From the NCBI GenBank assembly GCA_025361465.1, contig JANYAG010000267.1, forward strand, positions 1-7,383: a DNA stretch of 7,383 bases, given 5' to 3'. Below are positions 1 to 7,383 of the stretch, piece by piece. Both the position numbers and the translations under genes were made by a program. The notes beneath the pieces were generated by a model. That model was not told the DNA's origin, searched no databases, and worked only from the letters and a program-made list of their open reading frames with translations. Source of the DNA: Gemmatimonadota bacterium (lineage in GTDB: Bacteria; Gemmatimonadota; Gemmatimonadetes; Gemmatimonadales; GWC2-71-9). Numbering within the stretch: the first letter of the stretch is position 1; every line of letters begins with the position of its first letter.

Positions 1-504
1 CCGTTCGAAGCCACCGGTCGTATCGACGACGAACGTTGGCTTGACCACGTCCTCGCGGTAGGAAAGGACGAACGCCACCTTTTCGGGGCGGAAGGCGTTG
101 CCGTCGGCGGGGTAATTCTTCAGTCCAGACAGGAAGCAAGCATCGCGCACCAGTTCACTGGCGATTCGGTGATCGGGGTGGCGCCCAACGAGGTAGTGCG
201 TGATCACCACCCGCGGGCGATGACGGCGAATTGCCTCGACCACCGCGCGGCGCGTCGCGTCACCGTTGCTCAACCGTCCGTCCGGGAGGCCGAGGCACTC
301 CCGCGATGAGGCGCCCAGCACCTCGGCGGCGCGCTGCGCCTCAGCGGCGCGAATCTCGGGTGTTCCCTTGCTGCCGAGCTCGCCGCGCGTGAGGTCGATG
401 AGGCCGACCGTGTGGCCGAGGTCGACGCTGACGGCGATTGTGCCGCCGCAGAGCAGTTCGGCGTCGTCAGGGTGCGCAAAGACTGCGAGGAGATCAGTGG
501 TCAT
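1..504 (-). CDS. bshB1: BshB1-like LmbE/PIG-L family N-acetyl-glucosaminyl deacetylase (partial, C-terminus beyond window)
   Basis: Zinc-dependent LmbE/PIG-L deacetylase. BshB1 family members remove the acetyl group from GlcNAc-malate to give GlcN-malate, the second step of bacillithiol synthesis in the cytoplasm. The visible 168 residues carry the metal motif AHPDDAE (residues 10-16: zinc ligands H11 and D14, catalytic base D13), then LTRGELGSKGT (38-48), LGLPDGRLSN (71-80) and the second metal motif RHPDH (108-112, with H112 as third ligand). The spacing and the GELGSKGT block resemble BshB1 more than the general family. BshB1 proteins are usually about 235 residues, so roughly 65 are missing at the window edge. 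The ATG start (504-502) overlaps the stop of permease B2 as ATGA and has GAGG five bases upstream, so translational coupling is likely. An alternative is a bacillithiol-conjugate amidase or another LmbE deacetylase. The family is sure, the exact substrate less so. Confidence 0.88.
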   Translation of the reverse strand, partial: MTTDLLAVFAHPDDAELLCGGTIAVSVDLGHTVGLIDLTRGELGSKGTPEIRAAEAQRAAEVLGASSRECLGLPDGRLSNGDATRRAVVEAIRRHRPRVVITHYLVGRHPDHRIASELVRDACFLSGLKNYPADGNAFRPEKVAFVLSYREDVVKPTFVVDTTGGFER

Positions 505-1748
505 TCGTACCTCAATGCCTCGACCGGATCGAGCCTCGCCGCCCGGTTGGCGGGGATGACGCCGAAGACCAGCCCGATGGCAACCGACGCGCCCGTGGCC
601 ACCAAGGCGCTCCAGAGCGGTGGCCCCGATTTGATACCGAGGACCGACTTGAGCACTTCGCCGCCGAGGATGCCGACCAGGATCCCGAGCAGGCCGCCGA
701 CTGCAGTGAGGGTCGCCGCCTCGACGAGGAACTGCCAGAGAATTTCGTTGTGCGTGGCGCCGAGCGCCTTGCGGATGCCGATCTCGCGGGTACGGTCGGT
801 CACCGAGACCATCATGATCGCCATTACGCCGATGCCACCGACGAGCAGGGCGACGCTCGAGAGCGCGATCATGACCAGGAAGAAGGCCGACGTGAGCTTG
901 TCGACCGTCGCCAGAATCTGGTCCTGCGTCAGGATGTCAAAGGAATTGGGTGCCCCCGGCCGCAGACCGCGAGCCCGGCGGAGTGCCGTCATGGCGGCAT
1001 CCTTGGCGACATCGACCGACACGCCGCGCGCGGCGGTCACCGAGATGAAGAGCGCGTTGGTCTCGTCGTAGTGGAAGTTGTGCTGGGCGGCTCGAAACGG
1101 GACCACGCCGCCGTGCACCGCTCCCGGTGGCTGGAAGACATTTTCCGGGCTGGCATAGACCCCGATGATGGTGAACGACTTGCCGCCGATTCGCACCACC
1201 TTGCCGAGCGGGTTCAGCCGCCCGAAGAGGTATTCCGCCACCCCGCTCTCGATCACCAGCACCTGCTCGCCGGCGGACATTTCCGCGGTGGAGAACCACC
1301 GCCCGGTCAAGAACGTCCCCCCCTGGCTTTCGAGGTAGGAGTTGTCCGCGCCAAAGACGGTCAATCCCTGGGACCGGGAACCCTGGTATTCCATGCGCTG
1401 GTTCACCTGCACCCAGAGCCCGGCGTGCCGGATCGACTCCACCTGCCGAAGCGCGTTGACGTCGGTCTGATTCACCACCGGACGGATGCGAACCTCGGCC
1501 GGGAGGTTGTTCGGGTTGACCCCGGTCGACGAAAAGAAGCGCATCACGTAGAACGTCTGCGGCGAGGAGTTCTGGATCGAGGCGAAGATCTGCCCGCGGA
1601 TGCCCTCCACCAGCGACGCCATCAGCATCACCGTGGTCACGCCGATGACGACCCCGAGCACGGTGAGGCCGGAACGGAGCTTGTTGCCGCGCATGGCATC
1701 CAGCGCGAGGAAGACGCCTTCACTGACACCGCGGAATCGGATCGCCAC
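501..1748 (-). CDS. MacB/FtsX-family ABC transporter permease, class B, second copy (B2)
   Basis: Inner-membrane permease subunit of 415 residues without its own ATPase domain. The fold order is MacB-like: TM1 about residues 26-48, a large extracytoplasmic domain about 49-288, then TM2 (about 289-315), TM3 and TM4 of the FtsX domain. Family marks are DRTREIGIRKALGAT (about 318-332) after TM2, which contacts the ATPase, and PANRAARLDPVEALRYE at the end. The TFYVMR motif after TM1 is shared with B1. The GTG start at 1748 lies 2 nt after the TAG of A2. It is chosen because it gives an N-terminus aligned with the other copies (GVSEGVFLALDAMRGNKLR), while the longer reading from 1895 lies inside A2 and has low-complexity, non-family sequence. 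No good Shine-Dalgarno is visible, so coupling to A2 is likely. Oddity: the TM3-TM4 loop lacks the TP(L/I)PA motif present in the other three permeases. Its partner is probably A2. Confidence 0.9.
   Translation of the reverse strand: MAIRFRGVSEGVFLALDAMRGNKLRSGLTVLGVVIGVTTVMLMASLVEGIRGQIFASIQNSSPQTFYVMRFFSSTGVNPNNLPAEVRIRPVVNQTDVNALRQVESIRHAGLWVQVNQRMEYQGSRSQGLTVFGADNSYLESQGGTFLTGRWFSTAEMSAGEQVLVIESGVAEYLFGRLNPLGKVVRIGGKSFTIIGVYASPENVFQPPGAVHGGVVPFRAAQHNFHYDETNALFISVTAARGVSVDVAKDAAMTALRRARGLRPGAPNSFDILTQDQILATVDKLTSAFFLVMIALSSVALLVGGIGVMAIMMVSVTDRTREIGIRKALGATHNEILWQFLVEAATLTAVGGLLGILVGILGGEVLKSVLGIKSGPPLWSALVATGASVAIGLVFGVIPANRAARLDPVEALRYE
510..514 (-). promoter_or_regulatory. Ribosome binding site of the bshB1-like gene, inside the permease B2 coding region
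   Basis: TGAGG lies five bases before the ATG at 504 and is the clearest Shine-Dalgarno sequence in the window. It is formed by the codons for the conserved LRYE end of permease B2, so the terminal codons of one gene provide the ribosome site for the next. It supports 504 as the start. Confidence 0.6.
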
Positions 1749-1750
1749 CG

Positions 1751-2995
1751 CTATTCCCGGTGCAGCGCGGTGATCGGGTCGAGCCGGGCGGCACGCGCCG
1801 CCGGATAGACGCCAAAGATGATGCCGGTGCCCGCACCGAGAGCGAGGGCCACGCCGACCGACCAGAGGGTGACCGTCGCGGGGAGTGGCGTCCACGCGTA
1901 GACCGCCTTTGCCAGCAGCCAGCCGACCGCCACGCCGATGGCGCCGCCCAGCGCGCTCAGGATCACCGTCTCGACCAGGAACTGCCGCTGGATGTCGCGC
2001 TGGTTGGCGCCGACCGCCTTGCGAATGCCGATTTCGCGGGTGCGCTCGCTCACCGACATCAGCATGATGTTCATGATCACGATGCCGCCCACCACGATGC
2101 CAATGCCGACCACGGCGGGGATCACCGCGAAGAGCAGGGAGGTGAGCGACTTCCAGAAGGCGATCAGGGCGTCGGCCTTGTCTACCGTGAAGTCATCCTC
2201 CTGCTTCGGTTTGAGCTGGTGCGCCACGCGCATCGCTTCCTCGGCCCGCTGCATCGCACCCTCGATCGCGTTGGCGTCACGCATCTTGACCGACACGACC
2301 GTGGTCTTGCGCCGGCCGTACACCGATTCGAATGCGGGAAGCGGCAGCAGCACGAAGGCGTCGAAGGACTGCCCGAGCTGCTTTCCCTTGGGGGCGATCA
2401 CGCCCTTGATGACGTACTCGGTGCCCCCGATCCGGATGGTCGAGCCGATGGCCGTCTCGGGCGAGGCGAACAACTTGTCGGCGATGTCGAAGCCCACCAC
2501 CGCCACAAACCGTTGACCGCGGAGATCGGGTTCTGCCAGGGGCTGCCCGGCGATGAAGGTGTAGTCCTGCACTGATTGGTAGCCGGGCGTGACGCCGAAG
2601 ACCATGACGCCAACGAGGTCCTTGCCGTGGTAGGCCACCCGCTCCACCGGGGTCGGCCAGCCGGACTGGATCGCCACCGCCTCGGCGTCGGGAATCGCCC
2701 GGGCGACCGCCTCGGCGTCCTCGCGCGTGATGCGCGGCCGCATCGCCACCCGGCGGACGGTTGAGTCGTCGAGCAGCCCGACGGAGATCGGGGTCCGGCG
2801 CACCTGAAAGGCGTTGGTCCCGATCATCGCCCCGGTCAGGTTGTCCTTGACGTAGAAGTTCATTCCCTGGATCACGGCCACCACGGTCACGAGAAAGGCG
2901 ACCGAGACGATGATGCCGAGCAGGGTGAAGAAGGCGCGGAGTTTCGCGCCACGGATGGTCTCGATGGCGAGGCGGAGGGCTTCGCGGTAGGGCAT
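1751..2995 (-). CDS. MacB/FtsX-family ABC transporter permease, class A, second copy (A2)
   Basis: Permease subunit of 414 residues. TM1 is about 21-43 (AFFTLLGIIVSVAFLVTVV), the MacB-type extracytoplasmic domain about 44-288, TM2 about 290-314 with GIVIMNIMLM, followed by SERTREIGIRKAVGA (about 316-330), TM3 about 339-363 and TM4 about 378-398, ending DPITALHRE. Length and N-terminus (MPYREALRLAIETIRGAKLR) match A1, which fixes ATG 2995 as the start. The longer reading from 3073 would add about 26 proline- and serine-rich residues translated from the repeat-bearing leader and is unlikely. This is the only gene in the operon with a real upstream gap (130 bp), and no Shine-Dalgarno is seen in the pyrimidine-rich stretch before the ATG. 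It is probably the heterodimer partner of B2. The substrate cannot be read from the sequence. Confidence 0.9.
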   Translation of the reverse strand: MPYREALRLAIETIRGAKLRAFFTLLGIIVSVAFLVTVVAVIQGMNFYVKDNLTGAMIGTNAFQVRRTPISVGLLDDSTVRRVAMRPRITREDAEAVARAIPDAEAVAIQSGWPTPVERVAYHGKDLVGVMVFGVTPGYQSVQDYTFIAGQPLAEPDLRGQRFVAVVGFDIADKLFASPETAIGSTIRIGGTEYVIKGVIAPKGKQLGQSFDAFVLLPLPAFESVYGRRKTTVVSVKMRDANAIEGAMQRAEEAMRVAHQLKPKQEDDFTVDKADALIAFWKSLTSLLFAVIPAVVGIGIVVGGIVIMNIMLMSVSERTREIGIRKAVGANQRDIQRQFLVETVILSALGGAIGVAVGWLLAKAVYAWTPLPATVTLWSVGVALALGAGTGIIFGVYPAARAARLDPITALHRE

Positions 2996-3030
2996 GGTGA
3001 AAGGTAAGGCGAAAGGGGAGAACGGTGAAG
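2996..3030 (-). repeat. Degenerate heptamer run immediately upstream of permease A2
   Basis: Read on the minus strand in 7-base steps up to the A2 start, the units are CTTCACC, GTTCTCC, CCTTTCG, CCTTACC and TTTCACC. The first and last differ at one base and share TTCACC; the middle ones are poor matches. This looks like a decayed tandem repeat related to, but oriented opposite to, the perfect heptamer array at 3069-3117 (rotated unit AATCACC on the plus strand). Simple pyrimidine bias is the alternative. Confidence 0.35.
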
Positions 3031-3033
3031 GGG

Positions 3034-3075
3034 GATTGGTGGTGGGACATCTCGCGCGGACCGATGCCACCAATC
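3034..3075. repeat. Inverted repeat, 9-bp perfect arms around a 24-nt loop
   Basis: GATTGGTGG at 3034-3042 is the exact reverse complement of CCACCAATC at 3067-3075, whose last seven bases are the first unit of the heptamer array. In the A2 leader mRNA this can form a hairpin, and further array copies could pair with the same left arm in other registers. A CATC/GATG pair inside the loop could extend the stem after a bulge. There is no U-run, so it does not look like an intrinsic terminator. Confidence 0.5.
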
Positions 3076-3117
3076 ACCAATCACCAATCACCAATCACCA
3101 ATCACCAATCACCAATC
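3069..3117. repeat. Tandem heptanucleotide repeat, seven perfect ACCAATC copies
   Basis: Seven uninterrupted 7-bp units ACCAATC (GATTGGT on the transcribed strand) cover 49 bp, followed by a partial unit ATC. The array lies in the 130-bp gap between the stop of permease B1 and the start of permease A2, starting just downstream of the B1 stop. Perfect short-unit repeats of this kind can change copy number by slippage. A change here would not disrupt a reading frame but would alter the spacing and folding of the A2 leader. Confidence 0.97.
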
Positions 3118-3125
3118 ATCTTCAG

Positions 3126-4400
3126 TTACTCGTATCTCAAGGCCTCGACCGGATCGAGTCTGGCCGCCCGGTTCGCCGGGTAGATTCCGAAGAAGATTCC
3201 CGTGACGGCCGACGCAAGGAGGGCTGCGGCGATGGACCAGAGCGGGATGGAGGCGGGGATTGGCGTGAAGGCGCGGACGCCCCACGCGATCAGCGCACCC
3301 AGCGCCATGCCGACGAGCCCGCCGATCACCGTGAGGGTGACCGCCTCGACCAGGAACTGGAAGAGGATCTCACCGCGGGTGGCACCGAGCGCCTTGCGGA
3401 CGCCGATCTCGCGGGTCCGTTCAGTGACCGAAATCATCATGATCGCCACGACACCCACCCCGCCCACCATCAGCCCGACGCTCGAGAGCACCAGCATGAC
3501 CAGGAAGAACCCGGCCGTCATGCTGTCGAAGGTCTCGAGGAACTTGTCGCCCGTCACGATGTCGAAATTGTTCTCCTGTCCTGGCTTGAGGCCGCGACGG
3601 GTCCGCAGTGCGATCGTGACCTGATCCATCGCCTCGGCCTGCGAAATGTTCGCCGCCGGGAAGACCGCGATGTTGATCCAGCCGCGATCGAAATTGGCCA
3701 CCTTGGTGAAGGTGCTATGCGGCACGACGATCTTCGGGGACCCGCCACCGTCCTGAAACAGCCCGGAGGGGTCGCGATAGAGACCGATCACGGTGAAGGG
3801 CAGCCCGAAAATCTTGAGGGACTTCCCAATCGGGTCCTCGTTGTGCCGGAAGAGGTTCTCCGCGGCCTTGTCGTTGATCACCACGACGTAATTGCCCGCC
3901 GCCGCCTCGACCGGGGTGAAGTTGCGGCCCTCGATCAAGTCGCCGCCCTCGACCCGCATCCAGCTGGCATCGACGGCATCCACGCCCACCGCGCCCATGT
4001 CGGTGTCACGGTAGGCCACGCGCGACTGGCCGAACTCGTGCACATTGACCTCCTCGATGCCGGGGAGGCGGCGGATCATCTCGGCTTCATCGCGCGACAT
4101 CTTCGGGCGACGGCGCCACGGCGACATTTCGTCCGACCCGTCGGAGATCTGGATGCCGGCGCGGAAGTACCGCATGACGTAGAAGGTGCTCGGCCCGGAT
4201 TGCTTGATGATGTCGCCGACCGAGTCCTTGATGCCGGTGATCATCGACGCCATGGCGATCACCACCATCACGCCGATGGCAACGCCGAGGATGGTCAGGG
4301 CCGCGCGCATCTTGGCCGCGCGCATCGCCCCGAGGGCGAGGGCAACCCCCTCGAAGGCCCGGGCGAAGATGTTGCCGCGCAGCAGGGTCTGCTTGCTCAT
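3126..4400 (-). CDS. MacB/FtsX-family ABC transporter permease, class B, first copy (B1)
   Basis: Permease subunit of 424 residues. An N-terminal cytoplasmic stretch of about 33 residues precedes TM1 (about 34-56). The extracytoplasmic domain (about 57-297) starts with SGPSTFYVMR, shared with B2. TM2 (about 298-322) contains LSSVGLMVGGVGVVAIMM and is followed by TERTREIGVRKALGATRGEI, the ATPase-contacting region, then TM3 (about 350-374), the loop FTPIPASIPLWS, TM4 (about 386-407) and the end PANRAARLDPVEALRYE. The ATG at 4400 overlaps the TGA of A1 as ATGA, with GGGG five bases upstream in the A1 terminal codons. Upstream extension to 4511 would lie inside A1 and is rejected. The gene ends in TAA, followed within about 10 bp by the heptamer array. 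It probably pairs with A1 as a permease heterodimer. Confidence 0.92.
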   Translation of the reverse strand: MSKQTLLRGNIFARAFEGVALALGAMRAAKMRAALTILGVAIGVMVVIAMASMITGIKDSVGDIIKQSGPSTFYVMRYFRAGIQISDGSDEMSPWRRRPKMSRDEAEMIRRLPGIEEVNVHEFGQSRVAYRDTDMGAVGVDAVDASWMRVEGGDLIEGRNFTPVEAAAGNYVVVINDKAAENLFRHNEDPIGKSLKIFGLPFTVIGLYRDPSGLFQDGGGSPKIVVPHSTFTKVANFDRGWINIAVFPAANISQAEAMDQVTIALRTRRGLKPGQENNFDIVTGDKFLETFDSMTAGFFLVMLVLSSVGLMVGGVGVVAIMMISVTERTREIGVRKALGATRGEILFQFLVEAVTLTVIGGLVGMALGALIAWGVRAFTPIPASIPLWSIAAALLASAVTGIFFGIYPANRAARLDPVEALRYE

Positions 4401-5638
4401 TCGTGCCCCAGGGCGACCACGGGGTCCATGCGCGCGGCCTGCCGCGCGGGATAGACACCGGCGACCATGCCGACCAGAATCCCGAGGCCGACGCCCACGG
4501 CGATGGACCACGGCGCCACGGCGGCCGGCAACGGGGTGAACGCCCGCACCGCAAACGCCAGCAGGATGCCGGTGCCGATGCCGAACACCGCGCCGGTCAC
4601 CGAGAGAGTCGCCGACTCCACCACGAACTGCGCCATGATGTCGCGGCGCTTGGCCCCCAGCGCCTTGCGGATGCCGATCTCACGGGTTCGCTCGGCGACG
4701 GCCATGAGCATGATGTTCATGATCACGATGCCACCGACGACCAGCGAGATCGCCACCAGGCCAGGCAGGGCCATGAACAGGATCTTCGAAATCTTGTCCC
4801 AGGTGGCCAGGGCCGCCTCGGCACTTTCGAGGTGGAAGTTGTCCGGCTGGCCCGGTCGCAGTCCACGACGGCTCCGCATCAGGACCGTGACCTCTTCCAT
4901 CGCCGCGCGCATCTGGTCCGGGTTCTGGGCCTGGATGTGGAAATCATCGATGACATGGGGGCGGTTCACCAGGTTGCGGACCGGCGAGCCGAGCGTCGTC
5001 ACGGCGAACTTGTCGAGCGAAATGCCGAACAGCGTGCCCTGTGGGGCAATGACGCCGATCACCCGGTGCGGCAGGGCCCCGAGCGTGACGGTCTGCCCGA
5101 TCGGGTCGCGTCCTTCGAAGAGCTTGGCCGCCAGGTCATGGCCGAGCACCACCACCTGGGCGCCGAAGTTGACTTCCTGCTGGGAGAAGGCGCGTCCCTC
5201 CTCGATGTTCCAGTGCTTGATCGTGAAGAACTCTGCGTCCGTCGTATTGACGCTGATGTCCTTGGCGAGCTTGCCACGCCAGCCGACCGAGATCCGGTCA
5301 AAGCCGACGCGGGCAAAGCGGGCCGGGGTCTGCATGTGCTCCTCGACGTACGCTGCGTCCTCGAGCGTGATGCGCGGATTCCGGTTCCAGGCTCGCCACT
5401 GCTCCTCGGTGGTGTTGCCCATCACGATGTTGGGCCGGGAACGGAGCTGGAAGGTGTTCACCCCGATCAGTGCGCCGGCGAACTTGTCCGTCATGTAGAC
5501 GTTCATGCCCTGGACGATCGAAACAACGGCGATCAGGAAGGTGACGCCGATCAGGACGCCGATGAGCGAGAAGAAGCTCTTCAGCTTCTGCGCCCGGATC
5601 GATCCGAGGGCAAGCACTACTGCTTCGTAGAGTGGCAT
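4397..5638 (-). CDS. MacB/FtsX-family ABC transporter permease, class A, first copy (A1)
   Basis: Permease subunit of 413 residues. TM1 is about 21-43 (SFFSLIGVLIGVTFLIAVV). The extracytoplasmic MacB-type domain (about 44-287) includes PRITLEDAAYV and, near its end, RRGLRPGQPDNF. TM2 is about 290-314 with VVGGIVIMNIMLM, then AERTREIGIRKALGAKRRDI (about 315-334), TM3 about 338-362, the TPLPA loop, TM4 about 376-397 and the end DPVVALGHE. It lacks a nucleotide-binding domain, unlike classical MacB (about 650 residues with a fused ATPase), and relies on the ATPase encoded just upstream. The ATG at 5638 is 1 nt after the ATPase stop. The Shine-Dalgarno is weak, so translation is probably coupled. 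It closely resembles A2 in length and motifs. Export substrate unknown. Confidence 0.92.
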   Translation of the reverse strand: MPLYEAVVLALGSIRAQKLKSFFSLIGVLIGVTFLIAVVSIVQGMNVYMTDKFAGALIGVNTFQLRSRPNIVMGNTTEEQWRAWNRNPRITLEDAAYVEEHMQTPARFARVGFDRISVGWRGKLAKDISVNTTDAEFFTIKHWNIEEGRAFSQQEVNFGAQVVVLGHDLAAKLFEGRDPIGQTVTLGALPHRVIGVIAPQGTLFGISLDKFAVTTLGSPVRNLVNRPHVIDDFHIQAQNPDQMRAAMEEVTVLMRSRRGLRPGQPDNFHLESAEAALATWDKISKILFMALPGLVAISLVVGGIVIMNIMLMAVAERTREIGIRKALGAKRRDIMAQFVVESATLSVTGAVFGIGTGILLAFAVRAFTPLPAAVAPWSIAVGVGLGILVGMVAGVYPARQAARMDPVVALGHE

Positions 5639-5639
5639 C

Positions 5640-6349
<710 letters not shown>

Positions 6350-6353
<4 letters not shown>

Positions 6354-7383
6354 GGCTTCTTCGCCCCCGGCGCCATCTTCGGCGCTTCCTTGACCTTGGC
6401 GGAATCCTTCATGTCGCGGATCGCCTGGTAGCTGCCCGCCACGATGGTTTCCCCTTCCTTCAGCCCCGAGAGCACCTCGAAGTACTCGTCACCCGCGATG
6501 CCGACCTTGACCGGCCGGAAACTCGCGATGCCGTTATTGACCACGAAGACGCCCTCGCGCTCCTTCGGCTTCTTGGTCGAGGTCGTGTCGCCCGGCTTCT
6601 TCGGGTTCGGGGCCGCCGCTTGCGCCGATCCAGCGGGGAGCGCCGCGCCCGGCTTGGTGTCGCCGCCGAGCGCACTGTCGGCGCGGGCGGTCAGGGCGAT
6701 GATCGGGATGCTCAAGGTGCCCTTGCGCACGTCGGTGATGATCCGCGCGGTCATGCTGAGGTCCGGGCGGACGTCCTTCGGCGGATTGGTCAACGTCACC
6801 TCGACCTCGAAGTCGACCGCGCGATCGGTCGACTGCCCCGCCGCACTGGTGGTCGCCGCGCTGTTGCCGATCTTGGTGATGCGGCCCACGAACGCCGTGT
6901 CGGGGAACGCGTCGATGGTGACGGCGACCGAGTCGTTCAGCGCCAGCCGGACCACATCCGTCTCGTCCACCTTGACCTTGGCCTGGATCACCGAGAGGTC
7001 GGCGATCTTCATCAGCAAGCCGACATCGCGCGAGAACGCGCCGGTCTGCGCGACTTCGCCCTCTTCCACCGCGAGGCGGACCACGCGGCCCGAGATCGGG
7101 GAATAGAGCTTGGTGCGCTTGAGGTTGTCCTGCGCCTCCTTCAGCGAAGCCTTGGCCTGCTCGACGGAGGCATCGGATGACTTGACCAGCGCCTGCGCCA
7201 CGTCATAGGCGTTCTGCGACGTCTCCATCGCCTCGTCCGACACCAGGGTCGGCGTGGAGCGCTTCAGCTCCTTCTGGCGATCGAGGGCTCGCTTGGCCTG
7301 GTCGCGATTGGCGCGCGCCTGCACGTTCGACGCGCTGGCCTGGGCGAGCAGGGCCTCGCCCCGGTCGACGTTGCCCTTGAACT
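6350..7383 (-). CDS. Periplasmic adaptor (membrane fusion protein), MacA/HlyD family (partial, N-terminus beyond window)
   Basis: Adaptor subunit that would connect the inner-membrane permease to an outer-membrane channel. The 343 visible residues begin inside the coiled-coil hairpin (FKGNVDRGEALLAQASASN, then Ala/Gln/Lys-rich heptads to about residue 90), so the signal or anchor segment and first lipoyl half are missing. Next come the second lipoyl half LYSPISGRVVRLAVEEGEVAQTG (about 92-114), a beta-barrel domain (about 120-232, with KVDETDVVRL and GRITKIGN), a Lys/Pro/Ala-rich low-complexity linker (about 233-276), and the membrane-proximal part with VFVVNNGIASFRPVKVGI and LSGLKEGETIVAGSYQAI. 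The C-terminus is Lys/Pro-rich (MAPGAKKP). No start can be assigned because the frame is open to the edge. It overlaps the ATPase start by 4 bp and is the first visible gene of the operon. No TolC-type channel gene is seen here. Confidence 0.92.

Noticed and set aside
438..1808. Long plus-strand open frame (456 codons) opposite permease B2
   Set aside because: Its product is rich in Arg, His, Asp and Gly with no recognisable motif, as expected from the antisense of a high-GC gene. The minus strand encodes a clear permease with conserved motifs.
2996..3073. N-terminal extension of permease A2 to the GTG or ATG codons upstream
   Set aside because: The added residues come from pyrimidine-rich repeat sequence, contain no conserved features, and would push TM1 away from its position in the paralogue A1.
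3034..3075. Intrinsic transcription terminator between B1 and A2
   Set aside because: The 9-bp inverted repeat has a long 24-nt loop and is not followed by a U-rich run on the minus strand; downstream sequence is C-rich. Transcription probably continues into A2.
3061..3125. Possible CRISPR-like repeat array
   Set aside because: Units are 7 bp, directly abutting and without spacers, and no cas genes are nearby. It is a simple tandem repeat.
2994..4454. Long plus-strand open frame (486 codons) opposite permease B1, reading through the heptamer array
   Set aside because: The repeat is translated as a TNHQSPI-like peptide because 7 bp read in triplets gives a 21-bp period, and the rest is His/Asp-rich antisense sequence. 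No family resemblance; B1 on the minus strand explains the region.

Overview
The window is GC-rich and carries genes on the minus strand only, so it is read here from right to left. It holds one tightly packed operon: a tripartite-efflux-type ABC exporter (membrane fusion protein, ATPase, four MacB/FtsX-type permeases) followed by a bacillithiol-type LmbE deacetylase. The high GC, a BshB1-like enzyme and a multi-permease MacB-like operon together suggest an environmental Gram-negative-type bacterium, perhaps Gemmatimonadota or a similar phylum. That placement is inference; no marker gene is present.

Layout in transcription order. (1) 7383-6350: periplasmic adaptor (MacA/HlyD type), cut at its N-terminus by the window edge. 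(2) 6353-5640: stand-alone ATPase of the MacB/LolD class, GTG start, overlapping the adaptor as GTGA. (3) 5638-4397: permease A1, 1 nt after the ATPase. (4) 4400-3126: permease B1, ATGA overlap with A1. (5) 3125-2996: a 130-bp gap, the only real gap in the window, with seven perfect copies of a 7-bp repeat, an inverted repeat and a degenerate heptamer run. (6) 2995-1751: permease A2. (7) 1748-501: permease B2, 2 nt after A2, GTG start. (8) 504-1: bshB1-like deacetylase, ATGA overlap with B2, cut at its C-terminus by the window edge.

The four permeases fall by eye into two classes arranged A-B-A-B. A1 and A2 share the MP..EA N-terminus and a GIVIMNIMLM second membrane segment. B1 and B2 share a TFYVMR motif after TM1, an LSSV..(L/M)VGG.GV.AIMM second segment and an identical ten-residue C-terminus DPVEALRYE with its flanks. 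This fits duplication of an A+B pair served by one ATPase and one adaptor, with the repeat-bearing gap exactly at the seam between the pairs. The likely machine has one ATPase dimer powering one or two permease heterodimers (a LolC/LolE-like arrangement), with the adaptor bridging to an outer-membrane channel not encoded here. Substrate is unknown. Translational coupling of the LmbE-family deacetylase to the last permease is the most suggestive functional clue.

No tRNA, rRNA, mobile element, CRISPR array, promoter or terminator was recognised.
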